A stretch of 64,000 bases of DNA from Varroa destructor (lineage: Eukaryota; Arthropoda; Arachnida; Mesostigmata; Varroidae), in contig NW_019211456.1 of the NCBI RefSeq assembly GCF_002443255.2, positions 49,598,486 to 49,662,485 of the forward strand, in the 5' to 3' direction. Position numbers and translations under genes: made by a program. The first letter of the stretch is position 1, and each line of letters opens with the position of its first letter. The notes under the pieces were generated by a model that saw only the letters and a list, made by a program, of their open reading frames with translations, made no database searches and had not been told where the DNA came from. This document shows, one piece after another, positions 12,241-25,065 of the stretch.

Positions 12241-13006
12241 CCACTGTCACGAAGAAACGCGCTGATGATGAAAAGTGAATATTCAGTGATTTACACTTAT
12301 TGACGATTATCGTTGTTTTGGCATTAGAACAAAACCAGAATTCAATGTAGATATATACAAAATTAAACAACTGTCCTGATCGAAGCATATACTTTTATAA
12401 AAAAAAAAACATGTACGACGTAAATATTTCGAAATCTATCGTTCTCTTAAACTTAAGTCTCGTATGCGACACTTACTTCAATGCTTAGACTTATATTCTT
12501 AGACTTGAATGTTTAGCATTTACTTTCGTCTTAATTAAGCATATGTAGTAACTTCAGTGCCACCGTATGATCCCTGGGGTTGAACCTTCAATCACTATAT
12601 GTAAATATTAGTTGTAGTATTAATCTCTTTGTCTCATCTGTAATTCGTTACTCTTGAGCAAAAGCAAATTTTCAATGAAACTTTTCCCAATTAACATGGT
12701 CGTCATGGCTGTGTGCTGGGGGTGCGTGGGTCAAATTCGGGCATTTACACACCTAATCTCGTGTTAACAGGAACTAGCCGCTTGAAGTAATGCGCCAGGA
12801 CTAAAGTAGCAGACGTCAAATTTGAGAAATCAACTAAGACAGGAATCGTCAAGTGAAGCTATTACAGATAGCACCTACAACTAAATTCACTATACACGGT
12901 CCCGTTGGTAATCAATCCTGTTAAGAGCAAAAGTGATGCAAGAGAGATTGGTTGTGATATTGCCACGATTAGTGAATTACTCAATCTTCCGGCTTACTGA
13001 ATCTTA
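12240..13006. other. AT-rich stretch with A run and short duplicated motif
   Basis: It contains an 11-A run at 12399-12409 and a twice-repeated CTTAGACTT near 12484-12508. No gene recognised. Confidence 0.5.
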
Positions 13007-13411
13007 TTACCTTGTATACGCAGTCCGGAGGTGACCATATCCGCAAGCCGTTGATAGACATTCACACATATACCTCCGTCGTTGAATTGAGCTGTCGATC
13101 ACTAACAAAGCAGCAATTCTTTCCGCTCCTCTATTCATGAACGCCCACCCACAGAAACTCACTATTACAGCCAACCCATACAGTCGATCCCTTCTACTTG
13201 TGTTACTGCCGTGAAGTGCATTCGAACAGGGACCATTGGGCTCTTCAAACCGCCGGAAGATAAGCCACGTCAGATCCCTACCCTCTCTGCACACAACCGG
13301 GGCCGCTTCTGTTATGTCGAAACCCAATCCGAAAATGGCCTCGAATTCCTGCCTAGATCTTTGCTCGGATCCTGGGTTGCTGAAATCCTGACAGGAGACT
13401 GACAGCCCCAT
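13007..13411 (-). CDS. Unrecognised minus-strand open frame
   Basis: On the minus strand a frame is open for about 170 codons, starting about 110 nt upstream of the first internal ATG (13411) and ending at a TAA at 13007. From that ATG it is 134 codons, beginning MGLSVSCQDFSNPGSEQRSR. It holds one moderately hydrophobic segment (LYGLAVIVSFCGWAFM) and no motif I can place. The frame runs through GC-moderate sequence, and a second frame is open on the opposite strand (13211-13402). It may be an exon or chance. Confidence 0.15.
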   Translation of the reverse strand: MGLSVSCQDFSNPGSEQRSRQEFEAIFGLGFDITEAAPVVCREGRDLTWLIFRRFEEPNGPCSNALHGSNTSRRDRLYGLAVIVSFCGWAFMNRGAERIAALLVIDSSIQRRRYMCECLSTACGYGHLRTAYTR

Positions 13412-13699
13412 TTCCCTTACACTGTCCCAACCGTTCCAAAAAGACCATCTCGATATCCTGTTTTCTCCTGCCAAAACGTAGCACGTTTGGTATATTTTTG
13501 CTCGCCCGTACCTCAGCTCAACCTAGTCCCAAGCTAGAACATAGTATTCATGCAAGTACCATAGTTATACCTGGAAACAAAAAAGCGTACTTTCGTACGA
13601 AGGGAAATTGTAAGAGCGCACTAGGTTATCGCCCTGGATGTAAATGCGTTTTGACAAAAATTGCCGAGAACCGTAATAGCTTCGATGGTTAAACAAGCA

Positions 13700-15065
13700 G
13701 CTTGTAAAAAAAATGCCCAGTACATCAAGGATCAAAATGGCTTAGATAACCAATCGGTTTCGAAGTTGTTTCACTGATAAACCCATAATCGAATTGATTG
13801 AAAAAAAAAAGTTATAAAATGACATTAAATGCGAATTAGGAGCGAACCGGAAGTGAGCTATGCTGCTTCTTTTACAGCATTCTTGTTCTGTCTCAAATGT
13901 AAGTTGGTAAGTTCAAAGGTTGTCTGTGCCCGACAAAAACTTTGCAGACGATCGCTAACAGGAAACGTATTTCTAGCTGTCGTTAAACACCACTAATGGT
14001 GCGTATGTATGCTGCAAATAACATGATTTTCTATATCAGCAGCAGACAGAAAAAAAAATGTAAATTAAAGCCAATGACAAATGGCTTTTGGTGAATACTT
14101 GCGTATCACATTTAGTGGCCTATAGATCGTTACACGGTCGTTTGCCAGAAGGACACTGACAAGAAGGCCCACGTGTCGGGGCCGATCCTCATGTTACAGT
14201 ACGTTATATTAACTTCTCAGCAAATCGTTTTCAGAATAATACATTACATATACGCATAGACCCTACTTCAGCTGTAGATACGATGAAGAACTGAGGGAAA
14301 AGTTTACATTCTTCCAAAAAAAAGTGCGTAAAAACGGTGTGTGAATTTTTAAATTTTTGGAAAAAACATTTACACAAGAATATAAGCGAAACAACAAACG
14401 TACTATGGTATATTAGTTTTTGCCCAAAATAAATGAAAAAACTCGTAAATTGAAGTGACAACAATATGTGACGACAAATATAGATGCATATGCATGTACT
14501 TATAAGTACGCAAATAGATAATTTAGCTCTATATGCGTTGCTGTTTTAAATCGACCATCTGGGTAAAATTTATGTATTTTTTCTACTGTGTGGACTGGCA
14601 TCCAAGGCTGCTCGGTATCTCATCTGACGTCTTGTCCTATAGCTGTAGCAGCTGGCTACCATAGAATGAGTGAATGAATATTCTAGATAAACAGAATTAA
14701 TGTACAATTTTTATCTTGTCGGGAGAATTCTGCTAACGGTGAAGCTGTCGAGACAAAGAAGTGACCACAGGCGTTCTTTCGAAACTCATCCTTGATGGAG
14801 ATATATGTGTATATATAGATGTGTACATAAATGTGCGATGAGTGTGCTAGCTAACAACGAAAGTAAATTCAGATATGTATAAGGGTACTAGATAAAGTTG
14901 TAAAATCACGCTATATTTAGTTAGAAGCCCCAAATTGCAGTGCCTTTTAAAAATTGACGGTTAAGTGACCATTATCATACAGATAAAACAGTTCACAGTG
15001 CTAAATGCACATGAGTTCACGGAAGGTATCGTGCAGGCTATCTCGTAATATCCAATGTTATATTT
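13700..15065. other. AT-rich stretch, nothing recognised
   Basis: Only short frames and A runs near 13800 and 14050. No gene or mobile element recognised. Confidence 0.5.
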
Positions 15066-15067
15066 GA

Positions 15068-16405
15068 CAATCGGACAACCTGGTAAATGTTAGTTTCCTT
15101 AAAGGAAAGTTATTCGTAGGTATTATTAGTCAAATTTACAGACGTCCCTCTATGTATCTCAAAGCCCTGACTTATTGCCGAGCACTGGCTTGCGTTTTAA
15201 CATCCACTGAAGTTGAAACTTCCCGAATCGCCTGTTGTGGTATAGCCAATCAAGACTATTTGCTTACTCTTCTAGGTATATGGATACAAATGACAATATC
15301 GCTTTCAACAGAGAAACGTCGGCTTTATGGTACGTGCGCAACGATAGTGTGCCTTGCGATTGATGTCCTAATTCGCACAATTCGTTTGCACAGTTTCCTA
15401 TTAAGTAGTTAAATTGACCACATATGCACAATGGATTTCATAAACTTTTTTCCACTTTTTTTGCGAGGTTTACAGGCCCGCGTCATCACACACAATGTGG
15501 CCTTGCCCCTAAACGAACCACTACAGGGCTTAGACAAGCTCCAAGCGTCATACGAATTCACTAATTATCTGAGCTGCCTATGGTACCCACCTCGGCCCGA
15601 TAGCTTCGTAACAATATTACTAATGCAAAATCTAACCTTCGCAGAATTGAAGTGATACCCTCACACTGGTATCATCTGTGGAATCTGGAAGGTTGGCGGG
15701 CCTGAGCCGCCAACGACCTCAACAACATCGGCGCAGGTAAACTTGCCATTGGAAGTTCTTCCAGGCTTCGAAGTCGGGCGATTCACGGGACTTCCCATGT
15801 TTGCCGTACATTACGCTGATCGTATATGCGCCAGATGTTCGATTGTATTGCATCGCTCAAATGGAAACCTATTTTGACAATGCTGTAAAATACCTTATGG
15901 TTCTACCTACAAGGTATAATGAGGGCTACCTACACATTTGACCGGCTGATTACAATGACGACGTCGATATTACGAGTGGTTGTAAGGAAAACTTATTAAT
16001 TTGAACTTTCTCGCCTCGGGCAGAAAGTTTCAAAGCACAGGTTCGAAATCGATGAACTAGTTTTGCCAAGGCTTATTTGATTACATGATAGTCGCGAGAA
16101 GGGCAACAATAGGCATAGGGAGTACTAAAAATGTGCCCTATGAATAGTTCATGGATCGCTACTTGAACTTCACGCATCCCTGGGACCGTACGAAAATCGC
16201 GCTTAAGAGACAGATCGTCGAAATTATGCCGACATTTGTTTTTGCCAAGATTAGCACCAATGTGGCGGTCTGCTCAGTGGCGCGCACTCTCTCGTACCAA
16301 CGATCATTGTCTCCTTTGATCGCTTTTCTATTCAGCATTGAAGACCTGAAACGCGCAGTATTCTACAAGAAGCTGCCAACATCGCATGGATATTCAATTT
16401 ATTGA
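15068..16405 (+). pseudogene. Decayed coding-like region, family unknown
   Basis: One plus-strand frame (the frame of position 15152) runs from the TGA at about 15068 to about 15870 with only two internal stops (15410 and 15653), far fewer than expected at this A+T content. It opens with FLKGKLFVGIISQIYRRPSM, continues through PLNEPLQGLDKLQASYEFTN, and reaches FEVGRFTGLPMFAVHYADRI near 15765-15825. After a stretch with several stops, the same frame reopens at about 16085 and ends at 16405 (for example RTKIALKRQIVEIMPTFVFA). A neighbouring frame is open between about 15835 and 16080, consistent with small indels. This pattern fits an old gene or transposable-element frame with a few disabling changes. 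I do not recognise the family. A chance run is not excluded. Confidence 0.3.
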
Positions 16406-16409
16406 CTAT

Positions 16410-19020
16410 TTTTCCAGTCAGATTCACAATTGGCATTCGCTGTTTCCTTTTGTTAACGCACATTACCGGTTTCGTGGTAACCTTTCAATCAGAAATAGTG
16501 AACGATTCCGACTATGGTGGATAACAACTGTGGGAACCCATTTTGTCACAGGACAGAATGCTGACTAAAAAAATGCTGCTTATCTTGACCTGTGCGCCTA
16601 TCGATTCCCAATCTGGCGTCGCTGCAAGCCAGTTCCGTAGCAGTTGGCATTAATAAAATTTCGACAATGTGTTGCTATTACAAATGACTACGTATCTAGG
16701 CACATAAGTTCGTCTATTAAAGAAGATTGGCCTCTGTTAGAGTTGATTAACCTTCAGCTCCTCAAAACACATGAAGCTGAGCTGAGGTAGCGTATAGATA
16801 AAAAATTCCAGTAGAACCAGACTCCAGCAAGTACGCAGAGCAGTTAATAATGTAGAGAATTGTGATGGCTCCTGTCTGGTAACTGTATGACAGTGTGTGA
16901 GACAGTATGACTACAAAAACAATCACAGACACGCAATTGTGTAACTAAGGTTTTTGAAAAATAATTAGCGTTTATGTATATCTCTCTTAAAAAGATTTTC
17001 TCGATATTTGTATTATACATATATATATATATATATATATTTTAGTTGTGACTATTGGGTAATCCGGATTTGATATGGGACGTTATTCAATGTTCGAATA
17101 TCAATACGTCAACAGTTAGTCAATGCCGTGTAAAAACATAATTTTAAAAATGGTCGTAGCAAGGTAAGGAAGATTTTCATTGCCACATTTTTAGCTGGTT
17201 AAGCCTGTGCATAACCAGTTGAATATAGAGCTACCGGGCAAGAGTCGGAGAAGAGAACCATTGAGTTGACTGAAGTCTCTACATCGAAGTGACCTTTGCA
17301 TAGCCACTATGCTGCTCATATCAGTAGAAAGATATCAGAGTTTAGACCACAATTCAATTGTGCAGCGATTGTATGACCTCAGTTAGTTCAGCGGTTTCTA
17401 CTTTACGTTAGGCCGCGGCTGAAACACATTATTCATAGGCAAAAAAAAAAAAAGCCGATAGTAACGAAGATGTATGAGCAAAGAATCGATCCTGTCACAA
17501 GCAATCATTCTGGCGTTTCATTTCTTCTACGAAATAAGAAACTAATTGTTGAAATGCATCAGCGTTTGATAATTTTCGAAATACTGCCATGGCATAGTTT
17601 TACTCGATTTTTGCAGAGTTCCTAATCAAGTAAATAAATGGTCTTCAGTTGAGAAGCCTGTGATTTCTATAAGTCGTTCAAAGTGCATTTGGTGCTGCCC
17701 TAAGAGCTCAGAACTTTGTCGCTAAACGACCTAAACTAAATTGAGTTTTCTCAGCGATTGGGGTTGTTCGAACCTAAAGTTGTGCTTCAGTTGTACTTTA
17801 GCAAAACTCGAGATTCAGCAGATACGGAAATCGTAGCTGTCATTTGAAATTTTATTACACCGATAGTAAAATAATATGCCCCGAATCGCAGACTGGCTAG
17901 CTACTGAATATGCATACGTAAAAATTCAGTCAGTCAAGTGGATTTCAAATAAGAAAATGTAGCAAATCGCGTAGTCACAAGATGTAACCGTTTTGAATTC
18001 GCTAGCGGTGCGCGCACTGATCACAGTGCCGCTCCACGTCTATAGAGTTATAACATGAAAAGCTGAACTTCAGAGGATTGAAGAAAACCCTTCAATTAAG
18101 CAAGACCTAGCAGTAGTAATGAACACAAATCGGCTCGCCTATTAGTTAATCTCTGCTTTCTGCCTACTAGGATCCAACTGGGCATAACGTTTATTTTCAC
18201 AAATATCCATCCTTGATAAACTTTAATGTTTTTCAATCAAACCTTTACGTAGAATACAACGGCACTTACTAACTAATAGTACCTTGTTACCTGTTCAGGA
18301 GAAGTAAATGCGTCCAGAAGCAAATCCCAAGACGTGTAGTCAGTCATTATAGATGACATTACCGGTTCTCTAAACTAGCGCACAAATTACTCTCGAACCC
18401 TTTACAATATGCTATTAAGTCTTTTTTAAATATGTTTTTCAAGTGCCCAACAATTTCGATTACATTTTGTAAGGCGGGGGATTACCCCCACACGCTGAAA
18501 GGTATTTTCGGTCGACATCAGGCCTAGCTACAATTTGCACTGTTACTGAGATAGAAGCGCTGACACATTTAGGTGACTACCTAATCCTCAAACCATACCT
18601 AGTGCTTGGAGCTTGTACAAAAGCTTTTCCTAAAATACATTGCTCGTCTCGTCAGATTTGTCTCGAAGACATCATCACGACGGTACTGCTTTATTTATAG
18701 TTTCTATCAAAGGTGTTTAGTCCTAGCTTCGATACGCAAACTGCGTTTGCCACACAAGTTAGTGATTAACTTCTCATAGCCAATGACACATCGACTTTAT
18801 TAGGTCGATGACTTACAGGGCCAACGTGTATAATGATGTCTAGTTTATAAAAAAAAGTTTTCCAGGCTTAGCAAACTTCTTCTACGACAGATCAGGCTAT
18901 TATTCCAAAATTCTCAACGGATATGAACGTACTGAAGACGTTTCTTCTAGAGAAAGCCATATAATTTGTTATGCCTCGTTGTTTTCAATCCATAGAATCA
19001 TCAAATGTGGCTGAACATGA
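16410..19020. other. AT-rich stretch with AT microsatellite
   Basis: No gene recognised. It contains an (AT)11 microsatellite at 17019-17041 and a 13-A run at 17441-17453. Confidence 0.55.
17019..17041. repeat. (AT)11 microsatellite
   Basis: A perfect dinucleotide tract read directly. Confidence 0.9.
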
Positions 19021-19551
19021 TTTTGGGAGAACATAACACTGAATGTGTGTTTCACGGGACCAAGATATGCTTGGGAGGTTTTTTATGGGACTGAGTATGG
19101 TGAGTCCACGAAACTTTTCGCAGGTGCAAAAAATGTATTTCCAAACACTCATTCTTATTCAATACAACTATCATCTACCACGATTACAGCTTTAATTCAA
19201 GACCTATCTATCCACTATTCATTTGCAAAATATCTCTTCTTTATTTCACAAAAAAAGCTCTGTAATCGTAACCATATGCCAATCGATATGGGTGTTAACT
19301 CGCTAACATACCCTTTGAGAAGCTTACATAAAAAAACTAAGGTGAAATTAAATGTCTGCCATTTTTATGAATTGGTGAACCCCTTAAATCTAAATCCTAT
19401 TGAGGACATCGGGGGTTGCTTCATAGAAACTTTCCCTGTTCTTCAGAAACCGCACAAAGCTGGCAGTAACATAGAACGTCGATTTTGTGTAGAATACGAG
19501 CTTCTTAATCTTGGCGGGGGCTCGGCTTACAAGAAGACATTGTGTAGCTAA
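19021..19551 (+). other. Long open frame in AT-rich DNA, 176 codons, hypothetical
   Basis: The frame is open from just after a TGA (19018-19020) to the TAA at 19549-19551. There is no ATG near its start; the first candidate start is a GTG at 19045. Unlike other long frames here, it lies in AT-rich sequence, where stops should be frequent. Segments such as YSIQLSSTTITALIQDLSIH and KLNVCHFYELVNPLNLNPIE look protein-like, but I recognise no domain. It could be a large exon, a remnant of a mobile-element gene, or chance. Confidence 0.2.
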
Positions 19552-19559
19552 TCTTCGCT

Positions 19560-21425
19560 CAGATTGCAAATATGATATACTACTTGCCGTTGTTGTAATG
19601 AGTTTGTTGTTCTTTTTTTGAAACAAGTACCTTTTTTGTAGTATTAAGATTAGCGGATGAACGCATTACTTGATGCGGCGGCTAAGACGTTACTCAGTCA
19701 CTCATGAGGCTGGCCTCTAAAAAAATCATCTGGATGGGACTTTGTCTATCGCAGACATGGAGCAGATGCTATCTACCATGCTTATTTTACCTACTTTATT
19801 AGTATACCCTGTACAAGAATTACAAATGCATTTTGAAGCTACTGTGAAGACACGACAAGAAGACAAATGAGCAGCACAACTGATTGGCAAGCAACAAGCG
19901 CATATACGTATACATATAAGCTTTAAGACAGAATCATGTGTTCCATGGTCATGTCAATGTCTGAAATTTCTATGGGAAGATGTGCAGCTCGATCGTTATT
20001 GTCATCATGTTTGTAATAGTAACAGAAATGTTAATATTTGTGATAATAATAAGTATTAGGATGGCTCAACCCCGATTATGATGAGCGGGCAACAATGGGT
20101 CCCAATTAATGAAAGTTCGATAGGAGCAGCCATAGTGGAAGGCCATGGCTGTATCGTATTTCAGGCCTTCTCATATATGTTAACATTATCGAGGCTTTTG
20201 TCGGCCTCGCTTACTGTACATTGCACAGTACTTTTTTTTTTTTTTTTTTTTTATTGACCTAAGTCTACTTACACCAAACGTTTTAACCGGAAAGCGTGCG
20301 TTAGACACTTTCAACAGGTATTGATAATGTTGATGACGCTAATGGAACTGCAGTTCTTGAACGAACGAACGAAGCACTACATTTGTATAACAGCCATACG
20401 ATTTTGAAGTGATGACGGGTCAAGGGAATGAAACTGATGCCGCACTCCCTCTAAGAGGACAGGTCTTTTTTCCTATTCTGCCTAAAGTACCGTTGATTCG
20501 CGAGATGAAACGGGATCCAAGATGGGGATGAACCAGGATCTAAAATCCAAAACGAACGATGGCCGCAAGAGAGAGTGCACTAAAAGCTTGAGGCTCAAAT
20601 CGGCCATTGCGCGACTGTGTGTACGGACCGTTTAGTGTTACTCAAGACGAGGCGAATGATATGGAGAGGAGTGGGAGCTCAAATACGAGGTTTGAGGGGA
20701 ACCAGGCTAAGCTACCACTGCACCCTACAATCTGTACATTAGCTAAAATTGAAGCACACTAAGGTAGGATCTGGCCAAGTTTCGTAGCAGTAGTACTACT
20801 AGAGGTTTCATTCGACTAAGGACCTGGAGAAAGCGTTTTTTGTGAACTATTTTCTTTCCTTGAATTCTGCTCACATCAACGAACGGCGATACCGCTTCTT
20901 AATCCTCAAACACTCATCCTGGCCTAAGTGGTGTCGATGACTTTATAAATTAAGACAAAACAGCGCAGTGAAATTCTTGCTAACACATATAATTCGTGCC
21001 GATTGCTATTCAATAGTGTACATTTCATTAAGTCTGTAAGTAAATCATATCCTATGGCTGGACAAAGGTGCATTATATGCACGTATAGTTGTTCCTAGGC
21101 GGATGCGTACCACTTCGAGCAACCAACTCTGAAAGACAAACGAACTAACACTTCTACATTGAATCTCTTTATTAGCTAACTAGCTCAAGGTATCTCAAGG
21201 TTCTTCTTTTCTACGGTCTGTATTCGTTAGATGAATGGCGTCTAATATATCTAGAGCGCACGAGAATCTACCGGGCACCTTCAATGCTCCCGAAACAAAA
21301 ACAGAAACGAGTTTGTATGCGTGCTATCATTCAAACGTTCACCTGGCCCCGAGGGTCTAAACTACGCTATACATGTTGCATGTCTTTTTAAAGACCGCCT
21401 GAATAACTAGCGTCAATCTGCGGTG
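19560..21425. other. Mixed stretch with poly(T), no gene recognised
   Basis: It contains a 21-T run at 20232-20252 and a short GAAC repeat near 20359-20372. Short frames only. Confidence 0.5.
20232..20252. repeat. Poly(T) tract, 21 nt
   Basis: Uninterrupted T run. In the minus orientation it could be the tail of a retroposed copy, but no body is recognised. Confidence 0.9.
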
Positions 21426-21429
21426 CGGC

Positions 21430-22440
21430 TTTGAATCACCACCTTGCACAGTGACACGCCTATATATCGTTTTGGAAATATTCTGGCCGGATGGGGATCG
21501 TGTTTGGCTGTGTCTTATAGCACCTACCTTTCACCTAGTCCTACAAGAAGAAATCGGGAATAATCAAATTCTGCGGGCGTTTCATGTCGCCGGTGCGCAT
21601 CGAAATCAGCCAGCCTTACAAACATGGTTTCAAGCAGATTTGTTGCTTTCCACACCATGTGACACGCTCTCTCAACGTGCAGAAGCCCGACTCGTTCTCG
21701 TTTCATATCGTCATTTAGGGCCATAAAAATATTTACTGTTATAAACCTTTTTGTGACGACAGAGCTCGCCATCGGCTATTGCTACCATTCCATCGTCAAA
21801 TTCGTTCAGTCGTAGGAAAACGCTCGAATGTGGCATTTGCTTTACAAATCGCGCCACATAGTGCTTCTTGCATGCGCGACGCGGTTGTTTTGTTCTCAGT
21901 TTTCTCGGCTCCAAATCGAACAATTTTATTTATTTACATACATAGTTATCTAGCTGAAAGCGAGCTTCATCAGAGACAATGAAGCGATCAAAGAAATCAC
22001 TAGTACGCTCAACATGCGATCGGCGAACGAACGACGCTGATAATGGTTCTGGACGGCTGATAGTCGACTCAATTGTAGCTTGTAGGGACACAAATGGGAG
22101 TCTTGCTTTAAAATAAGTCAGGAAGTGGGTTTCTACGCGTCGAGTTGCTGAACACGACGTCGTGCTGAGGTCGTTGGGTTGGAATCGACATTACTGCTCA
22201 CAGTAGCGATGTGGTGATTTGTCTCATTGACTCGTGGTTTCTTCAACCGCACTTGATCTGAAAATGAGCCTTGAAATTATTGCGTTATATTAATCAATTG
22301 CGTTAATGTTCACGAGACGTATTCTGGATGACACTCTCCGATGACTCTGGATGACGATGTAATCGATTCTCTACTTCAATAGCAAGTTTTGACGAAAAAT
22401 AAGCGTCTCAAGTTGTATCGTTTCATCGTTACAAACCATA
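21430..22440 (-). mobile_element. Degenerate Tc1/mariner-superfamily transposase (IS630-type)
   Basis: A decayed transposase gene reads from right to left over about 330 codons in shifting frames. The DNA-binding part is visible as GSFSDQVRLKKPRVNE, a linker leading into a second helix-turn-helix that lies about 22250-22160 and continues with NPTTSARRRVQQL, then HLCPYKLQLSRL and QRRSFADRML. The first catalytic aspartate block is FFDRFIVSDEARFQL (about 21945-21995), matching the SDEAHFHL motif of this family. The middle aspartate block is reduced to VERACHMVWKATNLL (about 21620-21680), where the family has QQDGATCHTA. The last block is GWLISMRTGDMKRPQNLIIP followed by DFFL and a stop, where the family has NWPPRSCDLTPLDFFLWG; the third acidic residue appears as Asn. 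Several internal stops and at least three frameshifts make it inactive. The family assignment rests on the order and spacing of these blocks. The element's ends are not defined. Confidence 0.85.
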
Positions 22441-22453
22441 ACAACCTAAAAAA

Positions 22454-22463
22454 CAGGGTGTCC
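22454..22463 (+). repeat. Transposon-terminus-like motif CAGGGTGTCC
   Basis: This ten-base motif lies just beyond the N-terminal end of the transposase remnant. It resembles the terminal sequence (CAGGGTGTCC) common at the ends of arthropod Tc1/mariner elements. Its orientation reads away from the transposase, so it may be the end of a different, nested copy or a chance match. No matching copy of it was found on the other side of the remnant. Confidence 0.3.
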
Positions 22464-23321
22464 AACAGTTTGTTGAGAACCACATAGCAAGCGAGAAACA
22501 AAGCCCGTCATCAATTTCCTACGCATCGTATACTGCTAGATGATATTATATATACTACAATGTGGGCCGGCCACACACCCATTCCGGCGTCCAGTAGTTG
22601 CGGATGAATCAAAACCCATTTAAAGCTAATTAGATAACGATTTCACTTACATAAAATGAGTTATAAATTAGCACACAGAATAAGGACAAAAAGAAAATAG
22701 TAATTTTCACAGGCCCAACATGAAAACTTCATGCTTTTACCATAGACAACTTCAATAAGCTAGGACGAAGTTAAATATCTATTAAGATCTAATCCATAAT
22801 TGGGCGTTGATTAATTAGTGTCTATTTAGAATAACGCGGCGATGCTCTGCACGGGGCTGTCACGCATCCCTTTGTTTCTCGTCTAGCTTGAACAATTTAA
22901 CATAGTTTTAAAAGTTTATATTATCGATAAATCCATAAATAGATTTATACCTTTGCCCTTTAGAAGTGGACTGGTGTAAAGAAGAGCCTGTGATCGATAC
23001 GATGCCCGCGTGCCTCTGCTTAGCTACGTGGGACTGTGTGTACACATCTCATCTTATCTAAATAAAACAAAGCCGTCGAATGCTATACTCTGGCGATGTC
23101 CGCGATCGTTGTCATCTCTGGCCAAATGGCGTCCTACCGTACGCGGTGATACATTAAACAAACGACCTTCGCCGTGCTCACTGCCGCCGACGAAGGCTCC
23201 GCCTACCGCCACCGACTGCTTGAGCGAAGTGATACTAAACAATAATAATGAACGTTAGGAGCTCAGATGTACTGATCCATCTGAGCAACTTAGGAGTGAT
23301 GTTCCGTGAATATCACACGCA

Positions 23322-23322
<1 letters not shown>

Positions 23323-23364
<42 letters not shown>

Positions 23365-23382
23365 CACACACACACACACACA
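23323..23382. repeat. (AC)n microsatellite, 60 nt, one interruption
   Basis: About thirty dinucleotide units with a single T interruption at 23364. Likely polymorphic. Confidence 0.95.
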
Positions 23383-24061
23383 GATGCTACTACGTACATA
23401 GCTCTTGTTCAGCTAAAAACCGTCGGAAACTCATTAAGTCTTAGTAAATTAATATATGATTATTTAACCAGCGAATGCCTGGAGAAACAGAGAACGCTAA
23501 TTATAACCCAAGCAGCTTTTGATACTTTTAGCAACAATAGCTTTCCGATTGAACGAAATCGAATTTTAGTACTGTTCGTAGGGTCTGAGACAATGTCGAA
23601 CTAGTTGACCATTGGTCTCGTTTTTATTAGTAGAACTCAACTGTTTCACTTTCTATAATAACATTAGTGTTATCCAAGCGTCAATGAGAAATAGTAAAAA
23701 CACTATACGATTAAACCCTGGCGGATTGATTTAATGGTTTAGTTCAGAATCCGAAGCTACGTATAGGAACTCTATATAACATTCTGAAGCCGTAAGGTGC
23801 CTGCATCAAAATCTTAACTACACAAAATAATCGTCGTCCGTCGTGTTTGTGTTACACGAGGCCATTGACTAGTTTTTTTTTGACAAGTCCACGGAAGGCC
23901 TACTTTTAATCTGTAGTTTCATATAGATGAGCGACAAACTGAGCCATAAGCTACCAAGTGTAAGCACCGCATTTCAGCGACTTTAACATTTTCAGACATC
24001 GCACGTTTTTATTCATCCCGAAATAGGTAAAACGTTGTAGCCAAAATCAGTAAATAGAGTC

Positions 24062-24075
24062 TATATATATATATA
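24062..24075. repeat. (TA)7 microsatellite
   Basis: A short perfect tract read directly. Confidence 0.85.
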
Positions 24076-25035
24076 GCTCGAATCTTTTTTCTTCATATCT
24101 GTCTGTCATTATTGCACCTTCTACTGGTTATCAGCTTCAGCTTTGTCTTTGATCGTTCATTAACAGAAACACATGTCAAAATAATCACTAAGTAATTTAT
24201 ATTATAACTCTACTAAATGCTACCGGTATAATCATATACACAATAGTTGTACCTCAAGTGCGCGGCAGATGAGGGTCAAAAAGGAAGCTTACCGAAAAAA
24301 TTGGCAATGAAGAATTAACTTTGCTTAAAAAGGATAAAGGACAAGTTAATACAACTTTACTAAACTGAAACAACAGATATTCGGTCGAAAACATGTATAT
24401 ACTACCTCGTTAAAGCTATAAAATTTCCATCATGACAATGTTACGCCAGTCGATGACAATCATCACACGTACATAGAAGATTTGTACATGGAAGAAAATC
24501 GATGATATCATGGAGATGGTATCCCCAAGACAATGATCATATTTAGCGATAACCTTTTCCCATTGTTTATTGTATTGCACTGGTTAGTTGGATCAGTGTA
24601 TAGAAACAGGGGCTTTGTTCAAAGCGTCTATCGTCTATATTTCTGCCCGAGCTTGTCTCAAATGTAGCCCTTTTAAGAAGTGCGCAATATCTATTGATTC
24701 GAGGCACGAAGACGTCCTCATCTGGTGTCGTTCTGTTCTAGATACCAATCTCTGGCTCTCAAAAGGGCATTTCCTGTATTTAATATCTACCTCGTTCTTT
24801 CATAGACTCACCTATTTATACCTGCTTTTAGGACCACGAATAGAAATAGCGGTTATATTCATCCTTCTATCATTCTTGTCCGCAGATCTTAACATTATAG
24901 CGTATACTAAACACTTAGTAGTCGCCTAAGTCATAAGGGTTTCAATGAGAACTTTAGTTTATAAGGAGCATTAATTACATAAAGTATAGTTATGTAACAT
25001 AACAGCATTAAACAATTTGTTCACAGGTCTTCTTT

Positions 25036-25065
25036 CAACAACAACAACAACAACAACAACAACAA
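25036..25065. repeat. (CAA)10 microsatellite
   Basis: Ten perfect trinucleotide units. Confidence 0.95.
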
